A DNA stretch of 64,000 nucleotides, taken from the NCBI GenBank assembly GCA_038373865.1, contig JAXGGA010001134.1:62001-126000 (forward strand). The letters are read 5' to 3'. Both the position numbers and the translations under genes were made by a program. The DNA is from Uloborus plumipes (lineage: Eukaryota; Arthropoda; Arachnida; Araneae; Uloboridae). Below, one piece after another: positions 1 through 12,870 of the stretch. The notes below the pieces were generated by a model, which saw nothing but the letters and a program-made list of their open reading frames with translations, had not been told where the DNA came from and ran no database searches. Position 1 is the stretch's first letter. Each line of letters starts with the position of its first letter.

Positions 1-1016
1 CAACAGTAGTTGATACTGAATTAGTAGTTGATACGTAAAGGAAAAATAAATTGACAAGAAAAAACACCCAGTGCCAAAACACCAGCTGAGAAAAAGCTGG
101 AACGTAAGAAAGGCACATTTAAAAACCATTTTATAATTTTTGAACTATTTTATAAGCAGTGTCAACTACTAGTGCAGTCTCAACTACTGGTACTTTTACC
201 TTAGCTTGTTTCAGAGATACATTTTATTAACAGAGATTAGAGTTTTAAACACCATCCAAGACATCCATCAATACTTGATTTGTACATTTTAATCAACGAA
301 TAAAAAATACAACTGCAATAATAATTATCATAATTACTTCAAAGGAAAAAAAACATCCTTTCATGTTTATAAATCTCATGAGTAAAATTTTAATGAAGCA
401 TCGAAAAAGCGTTTATGCACTACACAGTAAATGGCATAAACATGACTTTAAGTATGGCTAAAATGTAGTTACATGCATCAAAAATGCTAGCCGAAAGTAC
501 ATTTACCACATCACACAAATCACGCGTCTTACAAACTAACCTACTTGGAAATTCAAGGAAATAGAGCATATTTCTTATCCAATTAACATTATTGCTATGG
601 TAACGAGTCGAGGAATATAACATACAATCGTGACAGGTAAAAGTATAAATAGCTGCAAGAGCAAAAATAAGACAAGATACAAGGTTTCCAGGATAAAGAA
701 AAAATTGCTATTCAGCGGTAAATTAAATGTCCTACTCGTAAGTGTAAAATACGTAACAAGCTATACATGAGAGAGGAAATATGCATGTGGAGTATGAACA
801 AGGTCATTATTAGAGGCAAAAAGCAATTACCGATAGAAATTAAATGCACTTTGCTAATAAATTCTAGCTATTAATAAAAGATTGCCAGGAAAATAAACGT
901 TTTGAGGCTAATAGTAAGGCGTTAAACAAATTTGCGACACAGAAGAGCGAGTAAGTTGCATGAAAGTGACATATTTGTTTGTTTTTACATGATAGTTAGA
1001 AAATAAATTTCAGCTA
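1..1016. other. AT-rich stretch, no gene seen
   Basis: No frame is open long enough or protein-like enough to support a gene, and I find no inverted ends, tRNA-like boxes or tandem array. Short open frames here are scattered and rich in Lys/Asn/Ile/Phe, as expected by chance in AT-rich DNA. It ends at the TA that flanks the first P-family MITE. Confidence 0.6.
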
Positions 1017-1385
1017 CACTGTAAAAAATGAATGTTGTTTTTGCAGTCTAATGAAGCTAATTTAAACTGTAAAAATTGCTAATTTTACAGTAATAAACTG
1101 TCAAATTACTAACTTTACAGTAATAAACAGTAAAATTGCTAATTTAACAGTTTATTATCGTGCATTTTACAGTTTTAAACTGGAACCTCTGCTGCCAGTA
1201 TTATATTGTTGCTTTTACAGAATAATACAGCTAAATTTATGGCAATAACCTGTAAAATTGCTAACTTTATAGTAAGAAACAATAAAATTGCTGGTTTTAT
1301 AGTTTATTACTGTGCAGTTTACAGTTTTAAATTGGAACCTCGGCTGCCAGTTTTATACTGTAAAAACAGTTCATTTTTTGCAGTG
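1017..1385. mobile_element. P-family MITE, copy 1 (palindromic 30-bp units, TA-flanked)
   Basis: The left end reads CACTGTAAAAAATGAA and the right end is its near reverse complement, TTCATTTTTTGCAGTG, with TA outside both ends. The interior is a run of ~30-bp units built around TGTAAAATT-AGC-AATTTTACA, an imperfect palindrome, alternating with TTTATTA spacers. It also has two 'CTGCCAG..TATACTG' segments. There is no coding capacity. TA duplications and a short inverted end fit a Tc1/mariner-type non-autonomous element, but the family assignment is inference. Related copies lie at about 15.2, 18.2/27.2 and 49.0 kb. Confidence 0.75.
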
Positions 1386-1549
1386 TACATATTTATTCAT
1401 GTTTCAGAATTGCAGAAATATGTTTAGAAATAATTTGAAATTTGTATGCGGTAAAAAAATCATAATCGATTGCGAGAGCATTACACCATTTATCATAATC
1501 GTCTCGCTAAGCTCACCGCTGTGATGCAGTCACTAGGTGATAAAATATA

Positions 1550-2383
1550 GTGCACCTCTGAAACGTTGACCTCCGACAGTGAAAATGTTTACCTTTTTTG
1601 CGGGTTATTATAGGAAAGGGTAGCTGCCGCGGATTTCAGTAGCAACACGACTACGAAAGTAACCCACTCAAATTCAGTGCCAGTTACCTAGCCTATTACT
1701 CAAAAAAGAGGGAACCATTGCAGGGCCGTAACCAGACCTTAGTTTCGGGGAGGGTTTCATCAAAATTATTTCTCGTGAAATCTATAAAGTCAATAAAATT
1801 TGATTTCATGTTCTATATTCTGTTGATTTTGGTTACAATGTATGTTAAAAGGGTATCAAAATGAAAAATGTAAAAAAAAAAAGACTCATCTTTTCAATGA
1901 AGGAAGAAAAATAAAATAATAAGGATGAACGAGTTTACTCATGTACGCGCATTCGAAGAGTACTTTTGAAATTTCCATCTTACGACACTTGTATAATGTG
2001 TTAAATGTAGAGTTTGGTACTGAAGAATTTTGGTGTGTGTGTGTGTGTTTTTTTTCTAGTGGTATTAAAAATTCGAAGGGAAAGGTGTATTGTTAAGAAA
2101 TTATGTTTGAAATAACAACAGTAACAATAAATACTGCAGAAAAAACACTTAATTTGTACTTCAATTATTCAATGATGATAATTTCATTTTTCAAACGCAG
2201 TTTCAAAGTAAATAAGAAAATCAAGATAAAATAGCAATAATATTTTTTTTTAGTGAGAAACTATGAAAAGCAGTTTTGTAATAGTTTTGAAAAAATTGGA
2301 AGGGTTTGAACCCTAAAAACCAACCCCTTAAATACGGCCATGAATCATTGTCTTTGTCGGAGGTCAACTTATCCGAGGAGCAC
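1550..2383. mobile_element. 834-bp non-autonomous DNA transposon, pogo/Tigger-like ends
   Basis: The left end (from GTGCACCTCTGAAACGTTGA) and right end (reverse complement GTGCTCCTCGGATAAGTTGA) match over about 35 bp with a handful of differences; both continue into CCTCCGACA. TA dinucleotides flank both sides (1548-1549 and 2384-2385). The interior is AT-rich, has a short GT run near 2034-2048, and encodes nothing recognisable. The end pattern resembles internally deleted pogo/Tigger elements, but no transposase is left to confirm it. Confidence 0.7.
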
Positions 2384-4269
2384 TATATAGCTAACAGCAG
2401 TGAGTTATTTTGCTTTATGCACACCCAATTTTCAAAGTAATAGGTAAAGATACTGATGTTTTCCAAGGAAATTCAATATTTCCGTTAACCGTAGTGACTA
2501 CGAGCAATTTGATTACATGGCATGTATGTAAATGAAATAGTTTCGTACAAGTGAAAAATGTTAAACAAGCGAGCCTACATTTACTGTACTCATTTCTGAG
2601 CTTCAGTTCCAAATTAAAAATACATTGACGCTTTCAACATAGTCTATGAAGTATCGTTTTAGAGTAATTTTTAAATTTGAAAATGAATCTTAAAAACATT
2701 AAATTTGTTTATCTATCATTTATTTTTTTGCATTACAAATAAGGTCTTAGAATGTTCTACATCTCAACGAGTTCTTTTGTAAAGCAATTTTAATGAAACA
2801 GCCTCCAATTTTCAAAAAAATATATAAATAAATAAAATAAAATAACCATGAGCCTTAAAAAAAAACTCATTTGAAAGGTTTATTTTTAATACGGCCCAGA
2901 AGAAATGTACATTGTTACCTTTCAAATTTTGTAATTTCCTGTTTAATGATACGTCTAGACGGTTGAAGGTGATCCTCTTTTTTTTCTCCTTTTTTAAAAA
3001 ACTTTCCCAATACATTTACTTTTAGAACAAATATTGTTTAAAAGATTCCTGAGTTTTTTCCTGAAATTATTTCATAGACAGCTAAGTTATTCTTGTACAA
3101 AATCTACTTCGTAGAAGAAAGTACTTCCGGTATTAGTAAAATAACTTGTTCTAATATTTCACATAATTCATAGCTCGAGCTTTTATTATGCTTAGTTATG
3201 TCTAAACCATTTTTGCACGCATTTGACTCTTATAATAAAAACGTATCCCTTATCATCTTTAAAAAAATTCATATCATTACTTTTGAAATACTTTGATACT
3301 CGATAGACATCTCATCTCAAGTTTCCTTACATTGTTACTCGCTTCAATTTTTAGAGACATGCTCCTGGCTGGCTTCAGCTTTTATTTCCTTTTCAAACAT
3401 AGAACAGATCGAAAACCACAAAAGAAGGATCTCCAAAACCGCATCTAAAAGTTCCAGACATCATTTGATTTTCTTCTTATTTGTGTATTTCTCGAGGAGA
3501 AAGAAAATTTCTTTTGTAAACCTCAAAAAAGTACATGTATAAGTTTCGGATTTAGCTGCGCAAAGTGTAGCGAAAATAGATGGTGTTCTCTATTAGTAGT
3601 AAAACCATGCAATTAAGCATTTTATTTCTTTAATATTTAGCGGAAAGAAGAATAAGTAATTTCGTAATATGAAATGAAAGTCACTTATGAAAGTAAACAC
3701 ACATTTTCCAGTCTAAAGTTTATTTAAAGCCTTTCTCGCAAAAGTAAATGCATTAGCGAGATGTTGAAGTAAAACTAGGGGAAGGCAGGGAAAGCTGTTC
3801 AAGCTTTAAGCGTAAAAGTTTTTTCTTGGCGGTCTTGAGCTGCATGGTTTTACTATTTACACACTTTATGCTCATCTGTTCTGTTTTATGTTAATTGAAT
3901 ATTTTGATTTTTTGGCATTTTATAGTTAAATTATTTTGTACTACAAGATCCCTTAGCGTCCATATAAAAACACGCTGTGCGGTGAACGCTATACTAAAGG
4001 TAAAACTGCGTTTTTAACTCTATTTAAAAGAAAAATTCTGCTTCCTATTTTTTTATTTATATATATTGTTTCTCTTCGCTTACGTAATGATATGAAGATA
4101 GTCGCGTGCCAAAAAATTTCAAAAGCTTATCCAAAATAGTTGAATATAGACATCAACTTACTCTGAATCTAAATACAAATTCGTGACAAAATGAATTCAA
4201 GAAACTTTCACAAAATAATAAAAGAGCAAAATAAAATATAAACAAGCTTAAACTCCCGAATCGCTTCAA
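2384..4269. other. AT-rich stretch, no gene seen
   Basis: Mostly A/T runs and short random open frames. I find no element boundaries, splice-framed open segments or RNA gene signatures. It runs up to a GC-richer island that begins near 4.27 kb. Confidence 0.55.
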
Positions 4270-4279
4270 AGCTCATAGC

Positions 4280-4331
4280 AGTCTCCATTTTCCAGAAACT
4301 TCCGAAACTAAGTAGAAAAGAAATGGAGACT
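4280..4331. repeat. Small hairpin (AGTCTCCATTT stem)
   Basis: AGTCTCCATTT at 4280-4290 pairs with AAATGGAGACT at 4321-4331, an 11-bp stem with a ~30-nt loop. It lies about 150 bp upstream of the proposed TATA box. It could be chance or a short foldback remnant. Confidence 0.4.
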
Positions 4332-4470
4332 TGAGCATTTAAAGGACAAAACGTATTGCTCAAGTCAGAGTCGCCGCCAAAATGTCGGTGTGCAACAATG
4401 CCGGCGCAAATTCAGTATTCACGAACCGGCATCTCAAATTTTTGCTTCTTTTTGTGACACAAGATGCAAT

Positions 4471-4510
4471 TATAAAGAGGCCGGGGATGGGTGACAACGA
4501 CTAGTCATCA
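4471..4510 (+). promoter_or_regulatory. Possible TATA-type core promoter
   Basis: A clean TATAAAGAGGCCGGGG stands in a GC-rich island (about 4.35-4.60 kb) within very AT-rich surroundings. About 30-36 bp downstream is an initiator-like TCATCA (4505-4510). A consensus 5' splice site follows at 4617. TATA-to-initiator spacing is slightly long for an arthropod promoter, so this is a proposal from motif layout only. Confidence 0.3.
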
Positions 4511-4616
4511 ATCAGGACCAGGAGAACACAATAAATCCGGTGGCACATTCTTTCCTCCCGAATTCAAAGCCACTTAAGCTCCCAGTCTCATGACTAAAAG
4601 AGGAGTTATCAGGAAG
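4507..4616 (+). other. Candidate first exon with a 9-codon coding start
   Basis: Downstream of the TATA box the sequence stays GC-richer for ~110 bp and ends at AGGAAG|GTAAAA, a strong 5' splice site. An ATG at 4590-4592 (context TCTCATGAC) opens nine codons (MTKRGVIRK) that run exactly to the splice site, so the frame would continue in phase 0 into a later exon. I could not identify that exon or the protein. An alternative ATG at 4381 lies upstream of the TATA box in good context (CAAAATGTC) but closes after 40 codons. Plausible first exon of an unknown gene; chance is also possible. Confidence 0.25.
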
Positions 4617-7040
4617 GTAAAAATGACAATATGGCTATTATTAATAAAGTATCAGTAATGGAGATAAAGAATTTTTTTCAACAGAAAAAAAAGGAGTCAC
4701 GTGTAGTTTGGAGAAATCGAAATGTTTCGATGTAGTAATTGAAGAGTTTGGAAGATGAAGGAGCTATGTTACATTTTTTTTGAAAATACACTCTGGACAA
4801 TGGTAATCAATGGATACAGGTAAGCTAATAAAACTTACATCAAAAACTAGATGTCATTCGACCAACTCCATACGCTCACTTAACGACAAAACTAGAAAAC
4901 AAAACAGCTGCAACAACTGCAGCAATAAAATTCAGAACCTGAACTACTAGCAATTTCGCTTTTGTCACATAACCCCTTCATCTCCCAAGCCCTTTCATTT
5001 ACACGAACTCTATACATTAAGTGCCGAAACAGTTTATGGAAATAATGCTTTGCTAAATGGCATTTTTATGATCCATCACTTTGTGAAGATGTTGAGAAAA
5101 TACGATATTTAGGTAAGCTTTTGCACCGCCGAAAAACATTTTAGAGCTCTTTGCTTAAATATTACGGAATCAATAGCTTTAAAATACCTATGTTGTTTGT
5201 TTACAACATATTGAAGAAATTGTTTTTAGTATAGCCAGTTTAAGACTTATTGGGAAAATTTCCTTACATAAGCTCAGGATGCAGACTTATTATTTCTGGT
5301 CACTATGAATGATTTTAAAGCTTTATGCAATAGAAATAATGTTTATTAGTTCATAAAATATGCTTTAAATGGATAAAATTAAACAATTTTTATTGGCTAT
5401 TTTACTTTTTAAGAAATTACAAAGTTTAATATCTATAAAATAATTTTACTTGCCAACAGAGGAAACCTTTAAAAATGTTTTTCTCAGAAAAAACAGAGAA
5501 GAAAATATTACGAAATCAAAAGTCAGAAACATTGGGAAGCACAAAAGACGGAAATACACGTGGAGTTCAGATAGGCGCCTCACCACCTGTTCTCACAATA
5601 GCTAGCTCCAGCTACATGGAAAACTAATTAATAGGAGGTAGAAAACGGAAGGTAAAAAATGCCCCTGGATTATTAGATAAGTCCTTGGGCCAGAAGCTTA
5701 ACCCCTTTCATTCTCGAAATAAAGCCTCGTTTTATTTGAAGAAAGAAAAAGTTCTCCCTGCCTGTTAGAAGGAACTCATATATTCTGGCAAAAACAGATT
5801 CACAAATACGAAAGCGATGGCATAGGATTTGTACTACAGGACGGAATGCACTTGGACAAGCAGCTTTACGATGGAAAACCAATCTGTTTGACGTAATAAA
5901 GTTCTTGAGTGTACAGTAAATTCTTTCGTTCGTTTTGGGAGACTTATTGATCGGCACAGAAATATATCTTTAAAGGGCACGGTTTTAAACGTTATCAAGT
6001 CACTCTATTATTTTTTCAATAGCAGTATGTGCTTTCCATGTAACCAAGAAAAATCATTTCGGTTAGTGTATCCATACAGATATATAAATACTAGTTAATG
6101 AACTGATTATGACTGTCCACACTAGATCCTAAATTTTTTTCTTCTTCTTTATTTATTTATTTTTTGATTTATTTATTTATTTATTTCAACACTTAACTGA
6201 AGAAGTGGGTGTCTTACACTCCAGAAAAATTGAGCTTTAACCAGTAGCGTACATAGACTAAGGTTCGCCAACTCCCCTTTTAAACTATAAAAAATATTTT
6301 CCTCGTGTAACTCATAGTGCTATTTTTCTGAATCGTGCTCCCCCCCCCTCTCGCCGCGGGGGTTGCGAGGGTGCTATAGACGCCACCGGCTTTAGCATTG
6401 AAAATTTCGTAACGTTTATGGCTTTATACATATATGCCACTGCCGGGATTGTTTCAGTCGTATTTATTAAATAAATAACAGAAGAAAAAATAAATTCCTA
6501 CTTAATGCACAAGGAATATAGTGTTGGGGTTACATGCACTTCAACTTACTATTTACGTGGCGAACAAAAAATAAATCACAGCAGTTTAGGGCTAATGAAG
6601 AAATTGAATCATAAAGATGCTTTTTGTCATCAAGCTACGTCCAAACAATATTCTTTTCCAATTATGCATTTGAAATTAAGATTAGAAATATAATTACAGA
6701 ATGGGAGAAAAGTCTAAAATGCAGGGGAAAAAAAAAAAAACTATAAACAAGGATATTTAATAAACTCCAAGAAAAATATTTCCAAAACAGTTCCTAATGA
6801 GGTGAAGCAAACTTATCTAGTAGCTTAATATCTTATTAATAGCAATCCATAGAATAAAATGTTTCTAGTTGTATATTTTAAACAAGACTGAAAATCAGAA
6901 AATACTAAGAGTTTGAGAGAAGAAAAACAATACTGTGTATCTGAGAGAAAAAAGAAGAAATTTTTGGTATGGGAAAAAGCTTCTTTTTTGCGCACCAAAC
7001 ATCAAAACATATGTAAACTTGAATCACTTTCCAAAACTGA
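4617..7040. other. Non-coding stretch (intron-like or intergenic)
   Basis: Nothing recognisable as a gene. Contains a TTTA microsatellite near 6147-6185 and a C-run followed by a short GC-rich patch near 6342-6372. The remainder is A/T-rich with random short open frames. Confidence 0.5.
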
Positions 7041-7340
7041 CCTGGATAAACCATGTGGATAGAAGAAATGAAGAGCTCTCTCTTTGTCTGTCAGTTTGAG
7101 CTTCCGAATTCAGAACCGTGAACTCTGCAAGTTCAGTTGAGCATGAAGAAGAAGTTGTCTGTCTACGTATTGGTCGTCTAAATACGTGCATTCACTTGTT
7201 TGAAGATACAAGCAACGCTTGAAAAAGTTGTCTTATGGCCAGACGGAGATTGCATAAATATCAAGAGTGGTGGTGAGCGACCTAAGCCCTTTTAAATAGT
7301 TCTTTGGAAAGATGCCTCCAGAGTTGCTTCGGCTCATTCC
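7041..7340. other. GC-richer segment, origin unclear
   Basis: About 300 bp stand out by higher GC. On the plus strand a good 3' splice-site look-alike (CTCTCTCTTTGTCTGTCAG, ending near 7093) precedes short open runs. On the minus strand one frame runs almost through the block but is cut by two stops. That mixture fits a decayed coding sequence or old repeat better than a working exon. No family recognised. Confidence 0.25.
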
Positions 7341-7536
7341 ATTACTATTAGAAAAAGTTTTCAAAAACAACTTCTAGGGAAAATAGTAATAGGTTGATTT
7401 CACCGAAAGTGTGGGACAATTGAGCTACCTGTTTTCTTAAATTTTTATACATATTACTATGTAATTTAGAGCTAAAAGTTAGGAAAAAAAAAAACATATG
7501 ACCAAGTGAAATTATTTTCCTTTGTGATTATTTAGG

Positions 7537-7537
<1 letters not shown>

Positions 7538-7579
<42 letters not shown>

Positions 7580-7584
7580 TATAT
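7538..7584. repeat. (TA)n microsatellite
   Basis: Nearly pure TA dinucleotides, interrupted once by AC near 7574. A length-variable simple repeat. Confidence 0.9.
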
Positions 7585-9797
7585 CATTTTTTAACAACAT
7601 CTCAATTTCTTATCAATTATTTTTCCCTGTTTGTTTCAAAATAAAAAAATAATTCAATATTTTATCTTAGAAATCAAAAATACATGAGGATTTCTTAGGA
7701 AAAATATTTGTTTCTGCTAATTATGCGTTTCAAAATGAAATGTAAGAACATATGAATGCAAGAGCATATGTCTGCTTTTCTATGAAATGGCGTACCTCAG
7801 GAAACCTCAGAGGCAGTTATATTCCATTAACAGAACATACGGCGATGTTAAATACAACGTTCTTCAGTTTGGCATATTCTGCAATCCGGCAACGGCACTA
7901 AATCTTTGGGAATAAAATATCAATCACCATTTGGGATGGACACATACAAATAAATGTTTTCCCATAGCCTTTAGATTTCAGCACATTTAAAAGTAAAAAG
8001 TGCTCAAACTTTCTGAAGTCTTAAGGGTTTATGCAGGTTCAGAAGGGAATTGCGGTGAAAGAAAATACAAAGAGCATTACGTGCACAAAATACTGAAATG
8101 TATTTTTTAAATCCGAATGGAGTTGAAAGTATTTTCGATTTAAAAAAAGAGAAAAGGCGAAATAAACGAAAAATAAAAACAGAAACACCAGAGGGAAAAG
8201 TGGAAACTCGTGTACACAAATTGTACGTGATTTCGAAGTTTTTAAATTGACTTTAGCCAATAAATTTAAAGAGGAGTAAAGCTTAACTTCTACATTTTAC
8301 AGGAATCAGAAAAATGAGGAAAAAATTCAGATGGTTTATTTACTTAAAAAAGGGCAATAAATACAGACCAATGCTGCAAACCTGATGCAAATCTTGAGAA
8401 GCATTAATTAGTACAGAACACACAGAAAGGCATAAAACTCCAGAAAAAAAAGGACACCAAATTTTATGCTTCAATTTTTTTTTTAGACGATGAAGTAGAG
8501 TTAATTTCATTAACTGACAGCATAGTTCTCTTACTATCAGACGGCAGATTAGCTTAATTCATAAAAGGATGCTGCTTTGTGTTGTAGATGATACACGTAG
8601 TCAAGCATGAGTTTTTCATTCTACACGGGAAAGTATTTAATGTTTCTCTACCGGAGAATTAAAAGATACTAGAATTGTGTTGAATGTACAAAGACTCAGA
8701 GAAAGTCATACTTAGACCATCTTGAAAACTGGTTTCATAGTGTTATATAAAATTTTAGAAAAATGACACCCTAGTGAATTCAAACACTGCATGCAATTTT
8801 ATTTTTGTATGTCAACTTTAACATCTTTCACGAAGTTTTTGTATTTCTCATAAAATCTTTGATACATTTAACGTCACGTAAGCAATTTTTAACACATTGT
8901 TGACCGGGAACGTCATATAACGTACTTCCATAACCGAAAGTAATTGACGAGGTACTGTACATCGAAATTTTAGTTAGAGCAGGGGAAAAAAGTTTCAAAA
9001 TGTAAAAATCAGAAATAATGCAGAAAAACATTTTTTAGTAGATAAACGTGTTACAGCCAACTTAGACTTCCTTTTTAATACCCATAACTTTTATTCACTA
9101 TAAAAATAATTAGTGCGAAACAATTTCCATACGAATGCTGTCTCAAAAGGTAACGCATCTGCAAAAAATACTAACCACATACTACTACGTAATGATGGCA
9201 ATTACATACAGAAGTTTTAAGTAACAATGGCGGCAACTAACTTCGCGTGACACCGCAAGGTTTTCCCCACAGCCAATTTACGCTTCACAAGCCACCAAAA
9301 TAAGATGTATGTATAGTATGATAATTATTGGAACTTAGTAAATCGTTTAGGTGAGTAACCTGCATGAATGCACGTATTTTAAACAATACTATAAATCCAC
9401 TCTTTTGCTAAAGTCAGACCAAAAAACTAATTCTGCTCAATATATCCTTCGAAGAAGGCAGCAGTTAAGGTTATGGCAGTGACAAAATTAGGGATACATG
9501 TATAGTAGTAGTACAGACGATACATTAGGAAAATATTTCCATTATTGACTTTGATATATTAATCGCATGAAAGATAGATTTCACAAGAGCTAAATTTAAT
9601 AAATTAATTTTAATACACCTGCACAGTATCAATTTTATTTGCGTTTTCAATAATAAAAAGATTATGTTTGGTATGATTGTTGAATTGAATATTGGTCAGA
9701 AATTTAAATTTATACACATTTACGTACAACACATGTTAAATTGGACACAGTAGCAAGTTTTCTATGCATGTCAAAAGAAAAAATATATTAATAAAAA
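7585..9797. other. AT-rich stretch, no gene seen
   Basis: No inverted ends, tandem array, splice-framed open segment or RNA gene detected. Open frames here have chance-like composition. Confidence 0.5.
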
Positions 9798-9878
9798 TTA
9801 ACCCTCCGCCGGTTCGGCAGTTCTAGAATTACATGTTAAATGGACGTGATAAGACGTCCAAAACCGTCAGGGGGTTAA
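9798..9878. mobile_element. Tiny TTAA-flanked MITE
   Basis: TTAA at 9798-9801 and 9875-9878 bracket ~73 bp. The ends CCCTCCGCCGGTTC and (reverse complement) CCCCCTGACGGTTT are imperfect inverted repeats. Inside is a GACGT..ACGTC stem. TTAA duplications and a 'TTAACCC' start are typical of piggyBac-type MITEs. Confidence 0.55.
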
Positions 9879-10426
9879 AAAATATAAAAGGACAAAAATT
9901 TTTCCACGCCATCAGTGATTTATGGTACTTTCAAGCGCTAAAAACCGATCGGGCGAGAAAGGCTGAGCAATATAACTGAGCAACACCATAACCAAAATAA
10001 AGACTTTCCAAGTAAGATCAAAAAACTTCTAAAAGGTCAAAAGAATAGATCACTTCAATTCTAAATATTATCGAAGTAAGGTGATTTTTTTTCCAATAAT
10101 AAATAGTTGAAAAAAAGTCAAGTATTTGAGTATAAAAGAATTGACAATTAAAAAAAAGAGTATCAATTTAATTTTGGCACTTAGATAAAATTCTATTTTC
10201 CTGACTTATGAAATTGTGATTTTAAAATCAATAATAGTTTCATTATTTCTCAGTTCATTTTCTCTCAAATGCAAACATTGCCGAAGACAAAAAACAACAC
10301 TTTCGAAGCAGGAAACACCAGACAGTTTACTTCTTCTCTCAACCGTAGTAGATTCTCAAAGCAAGACATCTAACATTAAAAGGGGGATAAGAGTTGGCAA
10401 AGGTGAGTGGGAGCCGCAGTTTTTCA

Positions 10427-10577
10427 TAGAAAAAAGTAACCAGAGACGATGGAGGGGAGACAACCTCTTCATCTGATACAGGAGTCCGCAACATCTGGAC
10501 AGACTCGGGGATCTGAGGAGAGGGTAATCGTCGCGACGACCTTAGGCTCCTATGCATGCAAGACGAGATAGTCTGCC
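10427..10577 (-). other. Candidate exon or coding remnant, minus strand
   Basis: A GC-rich block is open on the minus strand for 113 codons in total. The most protein-like part is Ser/Pro/Arg/Glu-rich with segments such as RSSRRLPSPQIPESVQ and TPVSDEEVV. A fair 3' splice-site look-alike (CCCTCTCCTCAG) falls inside it, but the matching 5' site (CTG|GTTACT) is weak. The plus strand also offers a 42-bp reading between an acceptor-like ATACAG and GAGAGG|GTAATC, so strand is not settled. No protein family recognised; could be a piece of an old repeat. Confidence 0.25.
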
Positions 10578-10661
10578 TTTTTTCTTTTTTTGACAAATAT
10601 GTATGAAGCAGAGCAGTGGAGTCGGGACTCTGTCTGATTTGGAGGTAGAGTCGTAGTAAGC

Positions 10662-10697
10662 TTAACCCTTTAAAGACCAAGGGATATGTATGTCTAA
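10662..10697. repeat. Solitary TTAACCC-type transposon end
   Basis: TTAACCCTTTAAAGACCAAG here closely matches TTAACCCTTTAAGGACCATA at 12871. Two copies of one terminal sequence 2.2 kb apart suggest members of a TTAA-inserting MITE family. The opposite end of this copy is not visible. Confidence 0.4.
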
Positions 10698-12870
10698 AAC
10701 AAAACGCAACTGTAAACTCTTGTTACTCTCACAACTTAGGATTAGTTGCTTGAAACATATTTCCAAATTTCATAGTCACTTCTGATTTCATCTACTTTTT
10801 TAGCTGAGACTCAAATGCGTTAAAATTATGACTGTATTATTTTTATGTGCATCAAACATTTTTTTTCCCCAATCACTAGAAAAAAATCACGAAAACATAT
10901 TTAAGTATAAAATTTCAAACTCCCCATTATTTTTTTTTAGTATTTTTTCACATCAAAATGTATTTTATTTCATTGCATTTTTGGTTAACATCATTAGTCC
11001 TTCAAATCGAAATATCCAAACAGAAATCAGAAATAAATATTTTCATTAATTCGAAGAATATGAAAATAATTTTATTTTATTTCAAAACTCAATTCCTTCC
11101 TAAAAGATAAATATTTTAATACAATGGAAATACATCGCTGCAGACAAAACCACTTTCGCTCATTTCACCAATATAGTCGCTAAAAAAGAGTAGTGAAAAA
11201 AAGAGAGAAAGAGAAGCAGTTTGTACATAAAAATGCCAGCATAAAGCAACCTCGAATCTAGAGCGACTGTACTAAAGACATTTCGTTGTAGACGCCGTCT
11301 CAAACACATAAGACCGAGAATTCAATCTGGACCCTCGCTCTGGAATTTACCTTGAATCTGCTCATATTGGAAAAGCGTGACGAGCGTTTGGAACTAACTA
11401 ATCTCCTAAAGCTTTAGCTCATTTAGCAAGAAGATCGTGTAAAAGAAGCGAAATTAATTGAATGTGTCACTAGAATGGAAAAGACAGCCAAAAAAGTAAA
11501 CTTTGTCAAGAATTACATTTTGGAAAAGTAACAGCTCTATGGTGCAGCTAGCTTCTCTCAAGAGCATAATTAAAGGGGGCCAAAGGGACCGGAAACTCTC
11601 TGGAAATAAATTTAAAATTACTAATTGTGAATAATGTTTTGAATTCCTATGAATCTGTTCTTTGACCCTTATAGATGGTCAAGAGCTTAAAATTTTATTG
11701 TTAAATATTATTGAAAAAATATAGCAGGTAAAATATAAGTACGTAAAATATTTCAAAGGTGAACGTGTTTTTAGAACTCAATTACTGTTCTACAAATTTA
11801 CATCTTATAATAAATACCTCTTATGTGTTCAGAGATAAGCAATAACACTAAAATTACTCAATGACTCTGCTTTCAGTTTACAAAATCAGTTTCATTACAT
11901 AATATATTGATAAATTCAAACATACTTTTTAAAATGTTTATATTACGGTGCGCTAAAAAATTTAATAAATTGGAAGACGAAATTTTTTGGGAAACTTATC
12001 AATTTTCTGCATAAAATGTATCTGGATAAATATAATTTTGTCGAGATACATTTCTTACTGGGACATACACTAACATTAATTTTCCAACTGATAGCAGAAA
12101 ACATTGAAACGTAGCAAGAAATTAAAAAAATAAATAAAATAAAATTTTAAAAAATCTACAAAATTCTGTAAAATATCTTAAGTAACAGCTATATAGTATA
12201 TACTCAAGCTGATACAGGTCCCCGAACATAAATATTTTCCGTGCGTAAATAAAACATAGAAAATGAAAAAGAAACTTTTAAGGATTCAGCAGGACGCTAA
12301 AATACCGAAAGTTGAACATTTTGTCAGGTCGGTCGTAATACGAATTCGTCCTTGTAGTTTTCGTTTCTTTTTTTTTTCTTTTTTTTTCTGCAGCAAATAA
12401 AAGTTTCAACTTTAGTTTTCATTTATTCTCAATGGAATGTTATTCGGTCTCTACTCCATTACATCATACTTTTCTCTCCAAAAGAAGCTCTACACGTTAA
12501 CTCGCGTTTTTCTAAAATCAAGTTCTTTTTTCTCCTCTCATGGATGCTAATGCACATTCTAGCATCTCTGCTAACTGAATACTTATCTTTTTAAAATTTG
12601 CTTCTGATGAGTCATTCGCGCAAAATTAGGTAATTTCACACAGCGTTTTGGATTACTTTCAGCGTTTGTACGAAGCCATTTCGAATATTGCTTAGCGATG
12701 TACTGCGTAACATAAAAGAAAGTATCTGTAATTAAATGTTATTAAAACTAAAGTAGGCATATCTTAGTTGATGACGCAGGGAAAAAAACGAATTTCAATT
12801 AACACCATTGCAAAGAAAAAAATTCTATATAAATTTACCAATAGAATAAAATAAAACTATCATTTCTAAG
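10698..12870. other. AT-rich stretch, no gene seen
   Basis: No coding or repeat structure I can support. Around 11.32 kb a short 'CCCTCGCTCTGG' resembles part of the SINE at 26.96 kb but is too brief to annotate. Confidence 0.5.

Noticed and set aside
4381..4503. 40-codon frame with a good start context (CAAAATGTC)
   Set aside because: It runs through the proposed TATA box and closes with no recognisable content. Kept only as context for the promoter candidate.
11281..11345. Degenerate SINE fragment
   Set aside because: Only a 12-bp match (CCCTCGCTCTGG) to the SINE at 26.96 kb; too short to support.
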